A DNA stretch of 64,000 bases from Acanthosepion esculentum (GCA_964036315.1 OZ038478.1:140047156-140111155); one strand, 5' to 3'; counted from the first letter of the stretch, positions 45,791 through 56,576 are shown. A program made the numbers and translations. Notes: a model not told the origin generated them from the letters alone.

Positions 45791-47689
45791 CATTTTCATT
45801 TTGTTTGGTTTCATGTGTGTATAGGTATTACATGTTTCGACAGGGTGATGATGGGTATATCTCACCCCCCACTCGCAACGTAGCGACACAATACTTTCGT
45901 CAGTAGATGAGTTTTACTAAGAAACACAGCGGTCTCTGCCCTCGCAATAATGCCAGGTATCTCCATTGTCTCTTTCGAGGTAGAATAATTCCTAGAATCA
46001 TTCCCGAGTGCACCAAATCACAAAGATTAATTGAAGCTGCTATTAAAATCTTTTTTCTGGTTTACCCGGCCAGGCTTTGACACCTTTTTTTATATTTGCC
46101 TACTCCACTGTAAGTTTATGTCTAACCTAATTCTTTGTATTTGCGTTATATCTCTTCCAATTTTTCCCCATATCATACATCTGAGGAGGTGCTGTAAATG
46201 TCTCTGCTCAACCAAGAAAATATTTTCAAAATGGCTTTGTCTTTTGTCTGGTCAGATTTTAGTAATTGGGACGAGCCAACAACTTTTCAGCAGCCGCTGT
46301 ACATATATGTATATATATATATATTGCTCTAATGTGTTCTTAAATTATCATGATCGGATATTGTTTTGATGCTGCTTTGTTTCATTCTTTCTTTCTTTCA
46401 CTCATGCTTTTCTTCTTTTCCCTTCTTTTTAACTATTCTACTCTGCTTTTTGTAGTCCAGAGAAGAAATTAAACGCTGACGCAAAATATTACGTTGAGAT
46501 CCAACTTTCTTATTGTTCGTCGATACGTCAATTTGACCTGTTTTAAAGTTAGACGCAATGTTAGCTTACACTTGCTTTATGTTTCACTTCATTTCTGCTC
46601 ACCTTCCTTTTTTCCTTTTCAGCAATATCTCTTCATTTCTGAAACGCTACATTTTGTGTTGGCTTTTTATTTTTCATTTATTTTCCTTTATTTCTCTTTC
46701 CCATTTCCTTTCCTGTTATTCATAACATTAATCCCATATTTTCAACTTTTTTCGGTGTTCAGTGTTCATTTTTGATGTTATTCTAATTTTCTTTTTATAT
46801 ATTACCTTAGGTGGTCAATTAATTCACAGTGATGTTTTTTTTTAAATTCCATCAGCTGTTTCATTTACTTTCGTTTGGTTTGTTTTGAACATCTTTTTCT
46901 AAACATATCCTTTGCTTTTTGTTCATTCTCTTTTCCGTTCATATCAATAATATTTTGTGATTCTTTTTCAGTGTGATAATCTAGTCTTACCATGTCTTTC
47001 GTTTTACTTTCGCTCTAACCCTCAAAATATTCGCCACTTTGGTATCTACTGATCTTAGCTTAATAATGTACACGGAAACAACTTTAGAACACGCATGTGA
47101 ATCAAACTGACTCCATAAACTAATATTCCACAAGACTAGATTGCAAACTATTGCCGTAAACACGACGTTTACTATTTTTTTATTCTATGTTATTTTGTTT
47201 CCTCTTTCATTTTTTCCTTTTGGTCAAATTTACACTAAACAAGGCAGTAAAGCCACTAAGACACAAGGGGTTACTAGATGCGAAAGAATTAGAAAGCAGA
47301 GAACATTAAGAAGGAACGAGAACAATAGAATAATAATCCGGAAGACAGTAGATAACCATTTCCGTTTTATTTCTTTGATATTTCTCCTTCTCGGTTGCGT
47401 TTATATCCTTACTGAATTCTATTATTTATTGTCTCTTCATTCACTCTTGTCTACTATTTCTCTACTTTATTTCATTATTTTTGGTCAATTATGATTCACA
47501 CTCCTCTCTAACATTTTTCTTTTAAGATTCTATTTTTTATTTTTACATTTAAATTGTTGTACAAGTTTGAATTTGTTATTTTCAAATTGTAATTTAAACG
47601 TTCTGTCTTCTTGTAAATGATGTTTAGTTTTTGTTCTTCTCACTTTCCTTCATTAGCTTCTATATAAGTTAGTTTAGTTTTCTTTCTCT
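45791..47689. other. Unassigned T-rich stretch
   Basis: The plus strand is pyrimidine-rich (TTTC and TTTT runs), giving Phe/Leu/Ser-rich frames such as 46494-46775 and 47141-47494 that I regard as compositional. No domain is recognised. Confidence 0.45.
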
Positions 47690-47940
47690 GCCTGCTATCC
47701 ACATTGTGTCATCTAAATATCTTATATTATTAAGATTGTGGCCGCCAATAATGAATAGGAATTCTAATTCTCTCAGAATCGCCTCACTGTTTAAGTTGAA
47801 TATGTCAGGTGAGAAGACCCATCCTTGTCTTACATCCCATTCTATTTTTGTATATTTACTGAATTAATTTCCTATCAGTATGCAGGCTGTTTATTGCCAG
47901 GCTAGGTTCTCGATTATTCTAATTTCCTTCCTAAACATGT
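47690..47940 (-). pseudogene. LINE RT relic with LDD at the active site
   Basis: The minus strand reads KIEWDVRQGWVFSPDIFNL, NSEAILRELEFL and GGHNLNNIRYLDDTMWIAG. These are the RQGC-FSPDLFN and YADDT blocks of the same LINE family seen at 14.4 kb. YADD has become YLDD. Homology upstream (IRIIENLAWQ) is frame-shifted. Confidence 0.75.
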
Positions 47941-48159
47941 CAAGGTTACTTAGTAATACCAACAGTTGTTTGTGACGGAAAATGTTTCATTACGTTCTAT
48001 ACATTCCTAAATAACACCACCTAAATAATATTATTATAAATTACATTTTTACATATAAGTATTCACTATTTCCTTTGAGTATAAGCGTTTTATTTTCGTA
48101 CTATATATTTCTTTTATTTCCTATATCAATTGAATATCTTTACATTTTTTAGTAATTTC

Positions 48160-48500
48160 CTGTGTAGAAATTTTACTAATAAAGGCATTCTGGGCTACAT
48201 ATTCTAAATACTCCGAAGTAAAGACCTGGGATTCCTCCTGAGTTTTTGACTGGCGGTTTCCCCATAACATTAGAATCTAATTTGTTAGTGTCCCATATTA
48301 ATAGGATCACAAAGAAAGGTCGTATTTTGTTTATTTCATGCTCATGTGTTAATACGATGCTTGCATCTACGTTATTAAGTCTCTTTATTATGTTTAGTAG
48401 ATTTTCCGGGTGAGGATATATTAAAAGGACGTCATTTATGTATCTGAGGCAAGTGGAAGTATTAAATATGATCTGTTTAAATGGGCTATCTTTAAAGTTT
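48160..48500 (-). pseudogene. Penelope-like RT relic
   Basis: The minus strand reads KDSPFKQIIFNTSTCLRYINDVLLIYPHPENL, then IIKRLNNVDASIVLTHEHEINKIRPFF. This parallels the PLE RT at 40 kb (FRYIDDILFIY, RVEPTIKFTHEHESN). The catalytic YIDD is YIND here, and the frame degrades after GVFRICSPECLY. It is a truncated dead copy. Confidence 0.75.
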
Positions 48501-48740
48501 TAAAGAACTTATAGGCAAGAACAGCGAGTAAAGAAACGAAAGACATTGTAAAAAAAGTTTAGACCTCTACACTATCCACATGATTTCATCTTCAACACTA
48601 GAAAGCTAGGATATAAAGTCCACTTTGTTCAAATAAGGCATCACCGAGAAAAAAGCGTTGCCGTGAGCAAAATCACAAAATTCATAATCCTATCCTCCCA
48701 CAATATATCATCAATGTGTTAGAAAAAAAAGATAGTTATC

Positions 48741-48970
48741 TGTTGAGTCTTGACTCAATGTTGAATCTCGCCTATTGCATGGAATAATAATGCAACACAA
48801 AATGTACTTGGAACAAGAATGTATTATAACAAGAAAGTGTACACAATAAGTACATATAGTATTTCTGTATATTTCTGGGAAGACGTTCCTGGAGAATGTG
48901 TTGACTAGTCGCAGTCGATCAGAGTCTCTAGTTGGATCTCGTGATAATATTTATTACCGTCTACAAAACA
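48741..48970 (-). repeat. LTR-like sequence at the left edge of the LINE array
   Basis: It begins TGTTGAGTC and ends CAAAACA, and has the same size and layout as the 241-bp LTR at 34121 (AT-rich middle with ACAATAAGTACATATAG, and a TTATTACCGTC-like end). GGTAAATGTGGCACAAAG beside it resembles GATGTGGCACAAGG beside the 34121 LTR. No internal gypsy genes follow. Its last 40 bp are also present at the 3' end of both LINE copies. Confidence 0.45.
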
Positions 48971-49707
48971 CGGTAAATGTGGCACAAAGCCAAAAATGGG
49001 GATTGGGAAAGGAAGGTCATCGCTTGTCTTAAAATTAAACTTAGCTAGTCGCACGCACTGACCCAAGCATACAAAACAATATTCCTTTCACCAAAACACC
49101 ACATTCATACATGCCATTCGTTCTACAACCACCAAAATACCTCATTGTCTCTATGAAAATCCTAAATAACCCCATATGTACAATAAAGTCTGTTGGGGGG
49201 GCGGGCATAAAAATTAAATAAAATAATCCCCAATGAAAATATACAATATGAATACAAATATGTACAAGAAAACTAAACAAAATCATGTTAGTAATTAAAC
49301 CCCCCCCCCACAAATCCTAAATGTGCCAGTAAAATCAATTAACTGGGCGAAATCGACACGGGACTTTGACAATATAAAATACACATTTATCCATCCCAAC
49401 CATTCACACAAACACGCACTGATTCACACACAAACATACGAAAAGGATCACACACACGAAAAACGAAAGGCGTCCCGCATCATCCAGAGAACTGAAATCA
49501 CTGAGCACCTAAAGAGGGGAGGGACGGGGAGTTAAACTAAAGGAAAAGAAAAGGGGGACAGAAAGAAAAAGGGGCCAATGAGCAAACATACCATAGCTAA
49601 GTTTACATAATCGTAAGAAACTAAAAAATAAAACACCAAAAAAACCTAATCTAGCCTAAGCATGGATGGGTTGCCCAAGTTCAACCCAGGTAAACAATAT
49701 CCTATGC

Positions 49708-52700
49708 CTAACCGGCATCAAAATGCCACTCAAGGTCAGCCCCTTTCACACGGCACAAACGCGCAAGAGTCACCCACCTTTCGCCAAATTCAGATGATGT
49801 GAGTCGCCGCCTTTCCGTCCTAATCTTGACTTTAAGCAGATGCCTAAAGAACAAGATCAGTTCGGAAGAAACAAACTTCTCGCCACCATAGAATTCCTTC
49901 TGACGCGTCGTCCAAATCACGACTCTCATAACGCCTAGTAAGCAACAGAACACATAATTCTCAGCCCTCGACATCTGCGGTACCACATTGCTGCAAACAG
50001 AAACGACATCCAGGACAAAGGTCTTTCTCCGCAAGACGCGAACCATGAGACCTTCAACAAACTTGCACAACGGCACTACCACTCTGCACTGAAAGAAGGC
50101 GTGACCAATGGTCTCGACTTCCCCAACACAGCGGCGGCAGTTTGGAGAATTCTCCAAGCCCGCTGCACAAAGTCTTTTGCCGACCCAGAGGGCTCCACGA
50201 ATCACCTGCCAGGTGAGTGATGCCTCGTCGTTAGTGAGGCATTTCAACCCTGTCGCCCAAGGCCATATTGAGCGAGCCTGCTGCTTCGTAAGACCGAGCT
50301 CGCTAATCAGAGCATCTTGAACGGACCCCCGAACTAACACTTGATACAATGCCCTACGAGACAACGCCTGGACGTTGGAGAGGCCTTCCGACGCCCGTAA
50401 GAGGCATTTCAGAGCGCGACGACATTCGTGATAGAAGGAGCTTTCGGCTCGGGGTCTACGGCGGGCCTCCCCCTCGCACGAGTGCACACTTCTCAGGGAC
50501 GGGAAATTTTTCCGGGCATCTTCCTTCCAGAAGGCTCCCACCTCGTCCGGTTCGCGACACAATCGGTCCAGGAATGCAATGCGAAGCATATGTTGACGAA
50601 TCTCAATGCTTGGCATTCCCAGGCCGCCCTCAGCGGTATGAAGGCAACAGATCTTGCGAGATACCATAGCGGCCTTGCCTCTCCACAAGAAAGAGAACAA
50701 GAGCCTTACTAATAAACTTAGTGCGGTAAACGGAAGTGGAAGTACAGAGAGTCGGTACACGAGAATAGGATATATGTGAGAAACACATACTTCCGCCCTT
50801 CCCTTCAGGGAAAGCCTCCTCCGAGACCACAGACCAACCGCGATCTCGGCCTTCCCTCGTACCTCCGACCAATTCATTTCCAACTGGAGATCCGGACCGA
50901 ACCAGACGCCGAGTATCTTGATCGGCCCATCCGTCCAGAGGAAAGGTCCGGGAAGAGAAACTCCCTTCCACGCACCCAATCGCAAGCCCACAGACTTATC
51001 GCGATTGATCTTGGCCCCTGTCACCATCTCATAACCACTGACCACTTTGCTGACTTCGTCAATCTCGGTTCTGCTCGACACAAGAACCGAAACGTCGTCA
51101 GCATAGGCAGAATACCTTGCTGAGGTGGTGGCCCCAGGCAGAGATATTCCACGCAGGACCGGATTCGCCTTTAACTTGCGAAGGAACGGTTCCAACGCAA
51201 GAACGTACAGCAAAGGCGAGAGCGGACAACCCTGACGAATAGAGCGAGACAATACGAAAGGCTTCGATCTTACTCCATTCACTTCCACCAGCGCACCGGG
51301 GGTCGCATACAAGAGTCGGATCCAGGAGCGAAAGTCGGCTCCGAAACCGGCCGCCGAAAGGACAGCCTCCAGAAAACGATGGTCAACCCTATCGAAGGCC
51401 TTGGACTGATCTAAATTGATCAGCGCGGCTTCACCGTCGACTTGTTCTAAGATCAAGCGTACCATATGCAGGTTATCCTGAATAGTCCTGCCCTTCACAG
51501 CACAAGTCTGCTCGGGACAAATCAGACTAGACAGGACAAGCTGCAAGCGGTTGGCTAAGATCTTCGCCAAAATCTTTAACTCCGTGTTTAACATTGTTAA
51601 AGGGCGAAAGTTCCCTAACCCATCCCCACCGTTCTTGTCCTTACGCAGCAACTTGATCACACCCCTGGTGAAGCGTTGGGGTATAGACCCCTGCTTCATC
51701 CAGTGGTTGAAAATCAGCTCCAGCAAAGGAACAAAAACGGGCGACAGCCTCAAGTACACTTCGTAGGGAAGACCATCGAGTCCCGGAGACTTATCCAGGC
51801 CAACCTGCTTCAGCGCATCCCAGATCTCGGACTCTGTTATGGGACCCTCGCACCCAGCCGCTTCAGCTGCCTCGAGGCAGGGAAAGTCGGCTAAATAGGA
51901 GTCGAACTGAGCAGAGCTCAGACCGGGCTCCCTGGTGAAAAGATCCTGAAAGTAATCTCGAAAGACCTCACATATGCCCGCGTTTGTAGTCACGGTCCGA
52001 TTATCCGGTAATGTGACGCACGCGATATGTCGTCGAGACGCACTCCTACTCTCCTCTGCACGCAATTCAGCGGCCATATTCGTCGCCTCAGAGGACATTC
52101 TTTTTAACCTAGCCCTAACTACCAGAGCTTGATCCTTCTTGATAAGCAAGGAGGCCAACTCTGCCTTAGCTAAGGCTACATCCCCACTAACACGGGATTT
52201 CACGGCCCGATCAACTTTTTCTTCTAAAGCAGTTTGCGCCGCTAATCTATCTCGATTGAGTCGACGACTAAAATCGGCAGCAAACGTTCTAATTTTGGAT
52301 TTAAGTTTACCCCACCAGGCGTTCCCGAAAACCGCTCCCGACAATTCCCGTTGTATCATTAGTACCAGCTGGTCCCGAAATCCCTGCTCACCAAACAGTG
52401 AACAGTTGAATTTCCAGTAACCAGCCAACCTAACCTTAGGCTTATCTAAGTTTACCCGGACCCGGACAAGCCTATGATCCGAATAAACTATGTAATGGAA
52501 ACTTGGACACCCTAAGAGCCCTACATCGACTCTCTTAACTAAGACCCGGTCGAGGTAGCTCGCAAGCGTCCCAGGAGCCGAGTTGCCACTATTAGTCCAA
52601 GTCCATGCTACCTCCCGAGGATGCTCATTCCGGTACTTATCGACGAGATCAAACCCGCCGATAAAGTCCCGAAATGGTTTCACATCAGGATTGTTAGTAC

Positions 52701-53166
52701 CCCGTTTTTTCCCTATACGATCTATATCGGGGTCAAGGACGGCATTCCAATCGCCCGCTAAAACTACCCGACGAGATGTCGTCAAAAACGGCTCGATCTG
52801 CCGAAACAGACCAGGTCGCTCAGCATGGGTATTAGGCGCATAAACGCCGATGAGACGTAAAGCCTTACCTTTTATGGTAACGTCCAGCACACAAAGCCTG
52901 CCCGCCGGATCTGCGAAAACAAGAGTACATGCAGCGTCTAAAGACCTGCTCACTAGCCAAGAGACACCCCTCGAACGACCATCAAAACATGCTGAATAAA
53001 GGGCGAACCCCTTAGACAGCACATCCTCACGATCATGAGAAGAAAACCGGGTCTCTTGCACACAACAAATATTAACCCCGAGGCGCTGAAGGTCGCGAAA
53101 GAGCCTCGCCCTGCGAGACTCCGACCTCAGGCCCCGGACATTTAAAGTAGCCAACCAGAGAGCCAT
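49708..53166 (-). CDS. Tx1-like L1 ORF2 protein, copy A: endonuclease-RT
   Basis: The 1152-residue frame is intact. The AP-type endonuclease occupies about residues 1-240: ATLNVRGL, CVQETRF, GVYAPNTHAERP, AGDWNAVLDP (137-146), YSDHRLV (228-234). RT spans about 440-760: LDKSPGLDGLPYE (458-469), FRPLTMLNTELKILAKILANR (520-540), RQGCPLSPLLYVLALEPF (644-661), YADD (688-691). A CCHC finger C-x2-C-x8-H-x4-C lies at 1010-1027. The endonuclease nicks the target and RT copies the RNA at the nick in the nucleus. ATG 53166 lies 12 nt after the ORF1 stop, in the same frame. Nothing looks broken, so this copy may be active. Confidence 0.96.
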   Translation of the reverse strand: MALWLATLNVRGLRSESRRARLFRDLQRLGVNICCVQETRFSSHDREDVLSKGFALYSACFDGRSRGVSWLVSRSLDAACTLVFADPAGRLCVLDVTIKGKALRLIGVYAPNTHAERPGLFRQIEPFLTTSRRVVLAGDWNAVLDPDIDRIGKKRGTNNPDVKPFRDFIGGFDLVDKYRNEHPREVAWTWTNSGNSAPGTLASYLDRVLVKRVDVGLLGCPSFHYIVYSDHRLVRVRVNLDKPKVRLAGYWKFNCSLFGEQGFRDQLVLMIQRELSGAVFGNAWWGKLKSKIRTFAADFSRRLNRDRLAAQTALEEKVDRAVKSRVSGDVALAKAELASLLIKKDQALVVRARLKRMSSEATNMAAELRAEESRSASRRHIACVTLPDNRTVTTNAGICEVFRDYFQDLFTREPGLSSAQFDSYLADFPCLEAAEAAGCEGPITESEIWDALKQVGLDKSPGLDGLPYEVYLRLSPVFVPLLELIFNHWMKQGSIPQRFTRGVIKLLRKDKNGGDGLGNFRPLTMLNTELKILAKILANRLQLVLSSLICPEQTCAVKGRTIQDNLHMVRLILEQVDGEAALINLDQSKAFDRVDHRFLEAVLSAAGFGADFRSWIRLLYATPGALVEVNGVRSKPFVLSRSIRQGCPLSPLLYVLALEPFLRKLKANPVLRGISLPGATTSARYSAYADDVSVLVSSRTEIDEVSKVVSGYEMVTGAKINRDKSVGLRLGAWKGVSLPGPFLWTDGPIKILGVWFGPDLQLEMNWSEVRGKAEIAVGLWSRRRLSLKGRAEVCVSHIYPILVYRLSVLPLPFTALSLLVRLLFSFLWRGKAAMVSRKICCLHTAEGGLGMPSIEIRQHMLRIAFLDRLCREPDEVGAFWKEDARKNFPSLRSVHSCEGEARRRPRAESSFYHECRRALKCLLRASEGLSNVQALSRRALYQVLVRGSVQDALISELGLTKQQARSIWPWATGLKCLTNDEASLTWQVIRGALWVGKRLCAAGLENSPNCRRCVGEVETIGHAFFQCRVVVPLCKFVEGLMVRVLRRKTFVLDVVSVCSNVVPQMSRAENYVFCCLLGVMRVVIWTTRQKEFYGGEKFVSSELILFFRHLLKVKIRTERRRLTSSEFGERWVTLARLCRVKGADLEWHFDAG

Positions 53167-53178
53167 AGTGAAAACTGA

Positions 53179-55191
53179 TTAGGGTTGCTTACCTGTTTTG
53201 AACATGGCCGGGGTGAGGATACCGACCGCATCTCCCATAGACCCATGGCCCATCTCAGTGTTGATGTTACCGTCCTGGGAGATCCCGCCGATATCCCACG
53301 GGAAAGTAAGTTTAAGAGCCCTATAGAGGGAGGGGTGAACAAAAATTGGGACCCTCCCTGCGCAAAATGAGTTCATTTTCCGGAGCTTGTCGCTCTGGAT
53401 GATAGCAATGGGCGGGCTCATGTTGAACGAGGATATGGCCTCGTCCAACATGGCCCAAATGTGTTTTGCTCCCGTGTCCACTCCCACCACGGTTAAAACC
53501 CGCTGGGCATCTGGGAAGTTCAACGGGTTGTCGATGTCTTTGTCGCTGAACTGTTTGATGGACAGGAGGAACTTTAGATTAGGGATACGGTTCCCATAAT
53601 CCCTAGCTTTTTCCACCTGTCTAGGGGAGATCTTACAAATGTCCAATCCATGATTGAAAATGCCCTTTGGTTTTTTTTTCTTTTCGCCGGGATCTTGAGT
53701 GGGGCTTCGGGGCCTTTTGGTGACCGGTGGTAACATCTGAGAGGTTTTAGTGGGAGAAGGACTGGGAGTGTGGCAAGGAGTGCAGGGTTGTCTAAAGGGA
53801 CTGGGATCTCTACTGAGCGGGATTTGGGATTGGGCATGGGAGGTGGACGGCATAGCAGGAGAAGGCTTCACTCTGGAGAGAGGGGTTGAAGTGGGAGGCA
53901 TGGGGATGGAGGATACACAAAGGGTGGCCTTCTTCTTCGGGGGAGATTTGATGGGGGAAATTAATTTAGGTGACTGTAAGGGGATGGTTTTTTTCGGAGG
54001 AGATTTTGTGAGTTTTTTTTGGTCGTCTAGATGTTTTTTGAGTTTTTTCAGTTTCTCCGCTTTTTCGTGGCTTGGCTCATATTTCAACTTCTGCTCTTCA
54101 ATTGAAAGAGTGGAGGTCGGGGCGTCGCCCTTGCTGTTGATAGAGGGAGTGGGACTGTGTGTGTCTTTAGTCCCCGAGGCTTCAGGGGACTGAGGACCCG
54201 CTGGCTGACGCTTCCCTCTGACCCTGCCAACTACCTGCCATTCCCCTTCTTCCCCCTTCTTAGCCACAGGAGCGGCGGAAGAGGGCTCTTCGGGGGATGG
54301 GGGCTTGGATGGTGACCCAACCGGGGGAACAACCTCTCCGGTCCCGGCAGCTGGCATGCCCATTACAGGCGCGGCGGATTTTGCAGACTCGGTCAGAGGG
54401 GGAGTTTGGTCTTTTGTGACCTGAGTTCCAGAGGCCTTCTTCTCTGGGCAGGAAGAGGAGAGATGACCAGTCACTCCACACTTCCAGCAGGCTGGTTTAC
54501 GACCGGTCACGATGACCGGCAGCTTCAGGTCACCGACGTCAATCCAGTTGGGGACGGAGCTGAAGGCCTTTCGATCGAGCATCATATCAAAGCTCCATCC
54601 CCCGGTCAGGCTATCGCAGGAAGCGGCCAATATTTCCCCGTATTGGGCCAGGAAAGCCGCGAGGTGTTCCCCGATAACCTGAGGAGGGACCTCGTACACT
54701 GCCACACTGGTCCTTCGCCGACCCTCGTACTCCGTTCGGAGGATGAGATCCTTGGTGATCAACTCCCTCCGGGTGGCTCTCACGCAGTCTTCTGCAGTGG
54801 GCAGCAGCACGTCCCACATGAAGAAACCCTTGCCTTTGACAATTCTTAGGGGTTTGAACCCCAGGGACTCCAGTGCTTTAAACACTGTGTCTTTAGTCGA
54901 ACGACAAATTTTGCGCGAACGCTTGTCGACGACAAAAACAGACACTATTCTTTTTTCGACTCTCTTCAGTTCCACTGGATCCTCCAAGAGCCCGTCTTTC
55001 ACCACGAGGTGAGCGTAACTCTTGGCACGCTCCAGGAACTCCGCGATGTCGATAATACAATTCGGAGGGGACTTCCAACAAGAGGGCGAATCCCCGACCT
55101 CGGTACTAACTTTCGGCTTTTCTTGACTTTTTTCCTTTTCCAGGATTTCATTAGCTATCCTGGCTTTGGCCGCCTTCTTCAGGACGTCCAC
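53179..55191 (-). CDS. Tx1-like L1 ORF1 protein, copy A
   Basis: The open frame encodes 670 residues from a GTG. That GTG is unlikely to be the start, because the first plausible ATG is at 55372, with the coding continuation in another frame after a run of eight Gs at 55252-55259. An RRM-like region seems to lie at about 80-230. A zinc knuckle C-x2-C-x4-H-x4-C is at 235-248 (CWKCGVTGHLSSSC). A long Pro/Ser/Lys-rich low-complexity stretch (about 255-520) and a conserved C-terminal domain (about 530-670) follow. ORF1 proteins of L1 elements bind the element RNA and act as chaperones in ribonucleoprotein particles. The assignment rests on order and the zinc knuckle. Confidence 0.88.
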   Translation of the reverse strand: MDVLKKAAKARIANEILEKEKSQEKPKVSTEVGDSPSCWKSPPNCIIDIAEFLERAKSYAHLVVKDGLLEDPVELKRVEKRIVSVFVVDKRSRKICRSTKDTVFKALESLGFKPLRIVKGKGFFMWDVLLPTAEDCVRATRRELITKDLILRTEYEGRRRTSVAVYEVPPQVIGEHLAAFLAQYGEILAASCDSLTGGWSFDMMLDRKAFSSVPNWIDVGDLKLPVIVTGRKPACWKCGVTGHLSSSCPEKKASGTQVTKDQTPPLTESAKSAAPVMGMPAAGTGEVVPPVGSPSKPPSPEEPSSAAPVAKKGEEGEWQVVGRVRGKRQPAGPQSPEASGTKDTHSPTPSINSKGDAPTSTLSIEEQKLKYEPSHEKAEKLKKLKKHLDDQKKLTKSPPKKTIPLQSPKLISPIKSPPKKKATLCVSSIPMPPTSTPLSRVKPSPAMPSTSHAQSQIPLSRDPSPFRQPCTPCHTPSPSPTKTSQMLPPVTKRPRSPTQDPGEKKKKPKGIFNHGLDICKISPRQVEKARDYGNRIPNLKFLLSIKQFSDKDIDNPLNFPDAQRVLTVVGVDTGAKHIWAMLDEAISSFNMSPPIAIIQSDKLRKMNSFCAGRVPIFVHPSLYRALKLTFPWDIGGISQDGNINTEMGHGSMGDAVGILTPAMFKTGKQP

Positions 55192-56576
55192 AATCTCCTC
55201 ATTAGTAGGGGTTCTTGGCAGGGAAGGATATTCATCGACATTATCTTTGTCGGGGGGGGTCTTTTTTCGGGTTAAAAAGGTGCTTCCTAACCGATTTTTT
55301 GATGGTAGCCAGGGTCGAAGTCTTTTTCTTTGTGATCAGAAAAGAAGGGGCTTTTTTTTCCTTCTTCTCCATAATGAAGTAAGGGGGAGGGTCGGGAGTG
55401 GAGGAATAGGGGGAGGGATATTTACTAAATTTCGCCTAAAGGCGAAACAAAAAAGAACGAATAACGCCAAAAGGCGCAAAAAAAAAATAAAAAGGGGGGG
55501 GGGAAATTTAGACAAAAAAGTTCAAAGAAAAGATAGATAAGAAAAACTAAGATTAAACTCTAGCCGAAGCTAGTTAAAAAAATAAAATAAAAGATGGCCG
55601 ACTTTAAGAAGCGAGACAAGACAGCAAAATTAAACAATTACAAACACAACAAAAATAACACGTAAAAAAAAAACTTAAACAAATATCACCTAAAGGCAAA
55701 ATAAAAAACACAAGGAGGAAAATTAAATAATACAAAGAAAACGGTTCAAAACAAGGTAAACAAAGACAATAATAAACTTCGGCAAATAGCCGGAGCTATT
55801 AACAAAAAAAAACAAAATGGCCGACACTAGTCGAAAAGAATAAACAAAAGAAAATACGTAACTTTCGACGACAACCAAAGCTAGAAACAAAAATTCAAAA
55901 TGGCCGACCCACAGAAAAGCGAGTCGAACCGATAAACAAAGGAAAAATAAACAAATAAATTATACAATACAAGGATTACAAAACGAATTTTAGTACAAAC
56001 AAATTATAAAACGAAAAACACGGAAAAACGTAAGGTTAGGAAAGAAAACAGAAATTAAAATTAATAAACGCGAAAATCAGAAATTAAAGGAAAATGAAAA
56101 TTTTAACGGAGGCTAAAAAGAAAAAGCGTGGAAATGAAAAACAAAAATTAAAGGTTGGAAGGAAATTAAAACGAGAAACTAGAATAAAAAGAAAAAGGCC
56201 TGCAAATTAAAAAGGGGTAAAAAATAAAAAACAAAGAATTACCGGGGGTAAAAAGAAAATTAAAAGGAAAACAAAAATTAAAGGGGGAAAATTGGAAAAC
56301 TGAAATAAAAAGAAAAAATAACAGAAATTAAAAGAGGGGGGTAAAAAAAAATGGAGAGAAGCAAAAATCCAAAGGACTTTTTTTCTTTTTTTTTTTTTTT
56401 TTTTCTTTTTTTTTCTGAAACAGTCAAATGGAAATAATAAAAAACAAACTTAGCTAAATACAATGCAACACAGAATTCAGGCAAACGAGCAGTCTGTCAG
56501 CAGTCAAACAGAATTCCGGCAAACGTGCAGTCGGTCTGCGGTCTACAACAAAGAGAAAAGGAATAACAAGACGGCC
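55192..56576 (-). other. 5' UTR region of LINE copy A
   Basis: A long A-rich (plus-strand sense) leader. It contains three ATGGCCGAC-bearing repeats (55590-55602, 55813-55825, 55897-55908), a perfect 7-bp stem with TAAA loop at 55430-55447 (TTTCGCC/GGCGAAA), and a long T-run (56380-56416, a purine run on the LINE strand). Beyond that is a terminal part with two copies of a GCNCGTTTGCCGGAATTCTG-like unit on the minus strand near 56470-56540. Promoter activity for the element would be expected here. Confidence 0.6.

Larger units (their letters stand above)
48931..56576 (-). mobile_element. Tx1-like L1 retrotransposon, copy A (complete)
   Basis: The copy A unit runs on the minus strand from a 5' region at about 56576 through ORF1 and ORF2 to a 3' end at 48931. 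Copy B begins, with its own 3' end, at 56577, so the copies are directly head-to-tail. The 3' UTR (49707-48931) ends with AATAAATATTATCACGAGATCCAAC, which includes a polyadenylation-type AATAAA. There is no poly(A) or microsatellite tail. The ORF content (zinc-knuckle ORF1, APE endonuclease, L1-type RT, C-terminal CCHC) fits the Tx1 branch of L1, many of whose members insert at specific sites. Confidence 0.85.

Noticed and set aside
53750..54193. Plus-strand open frames opposite ORF1 and ORF2 (for example 53750-54193, 54406-54849, 62042-62485)
   Set aside because: These are antisense shadows of GC-rich LINE coding sequence. They recur in both copies only because the copies are nearly identical.
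56380..56416. Long T-run as a poly(A) tail marking an independent element boundary
   Set aside because: It lies inside the 5' region on the strand of the LINE, about 160 bp from the junction with copy B. It is an internal purine run unless copy B lacks it beyond the window, which cannot be seen.
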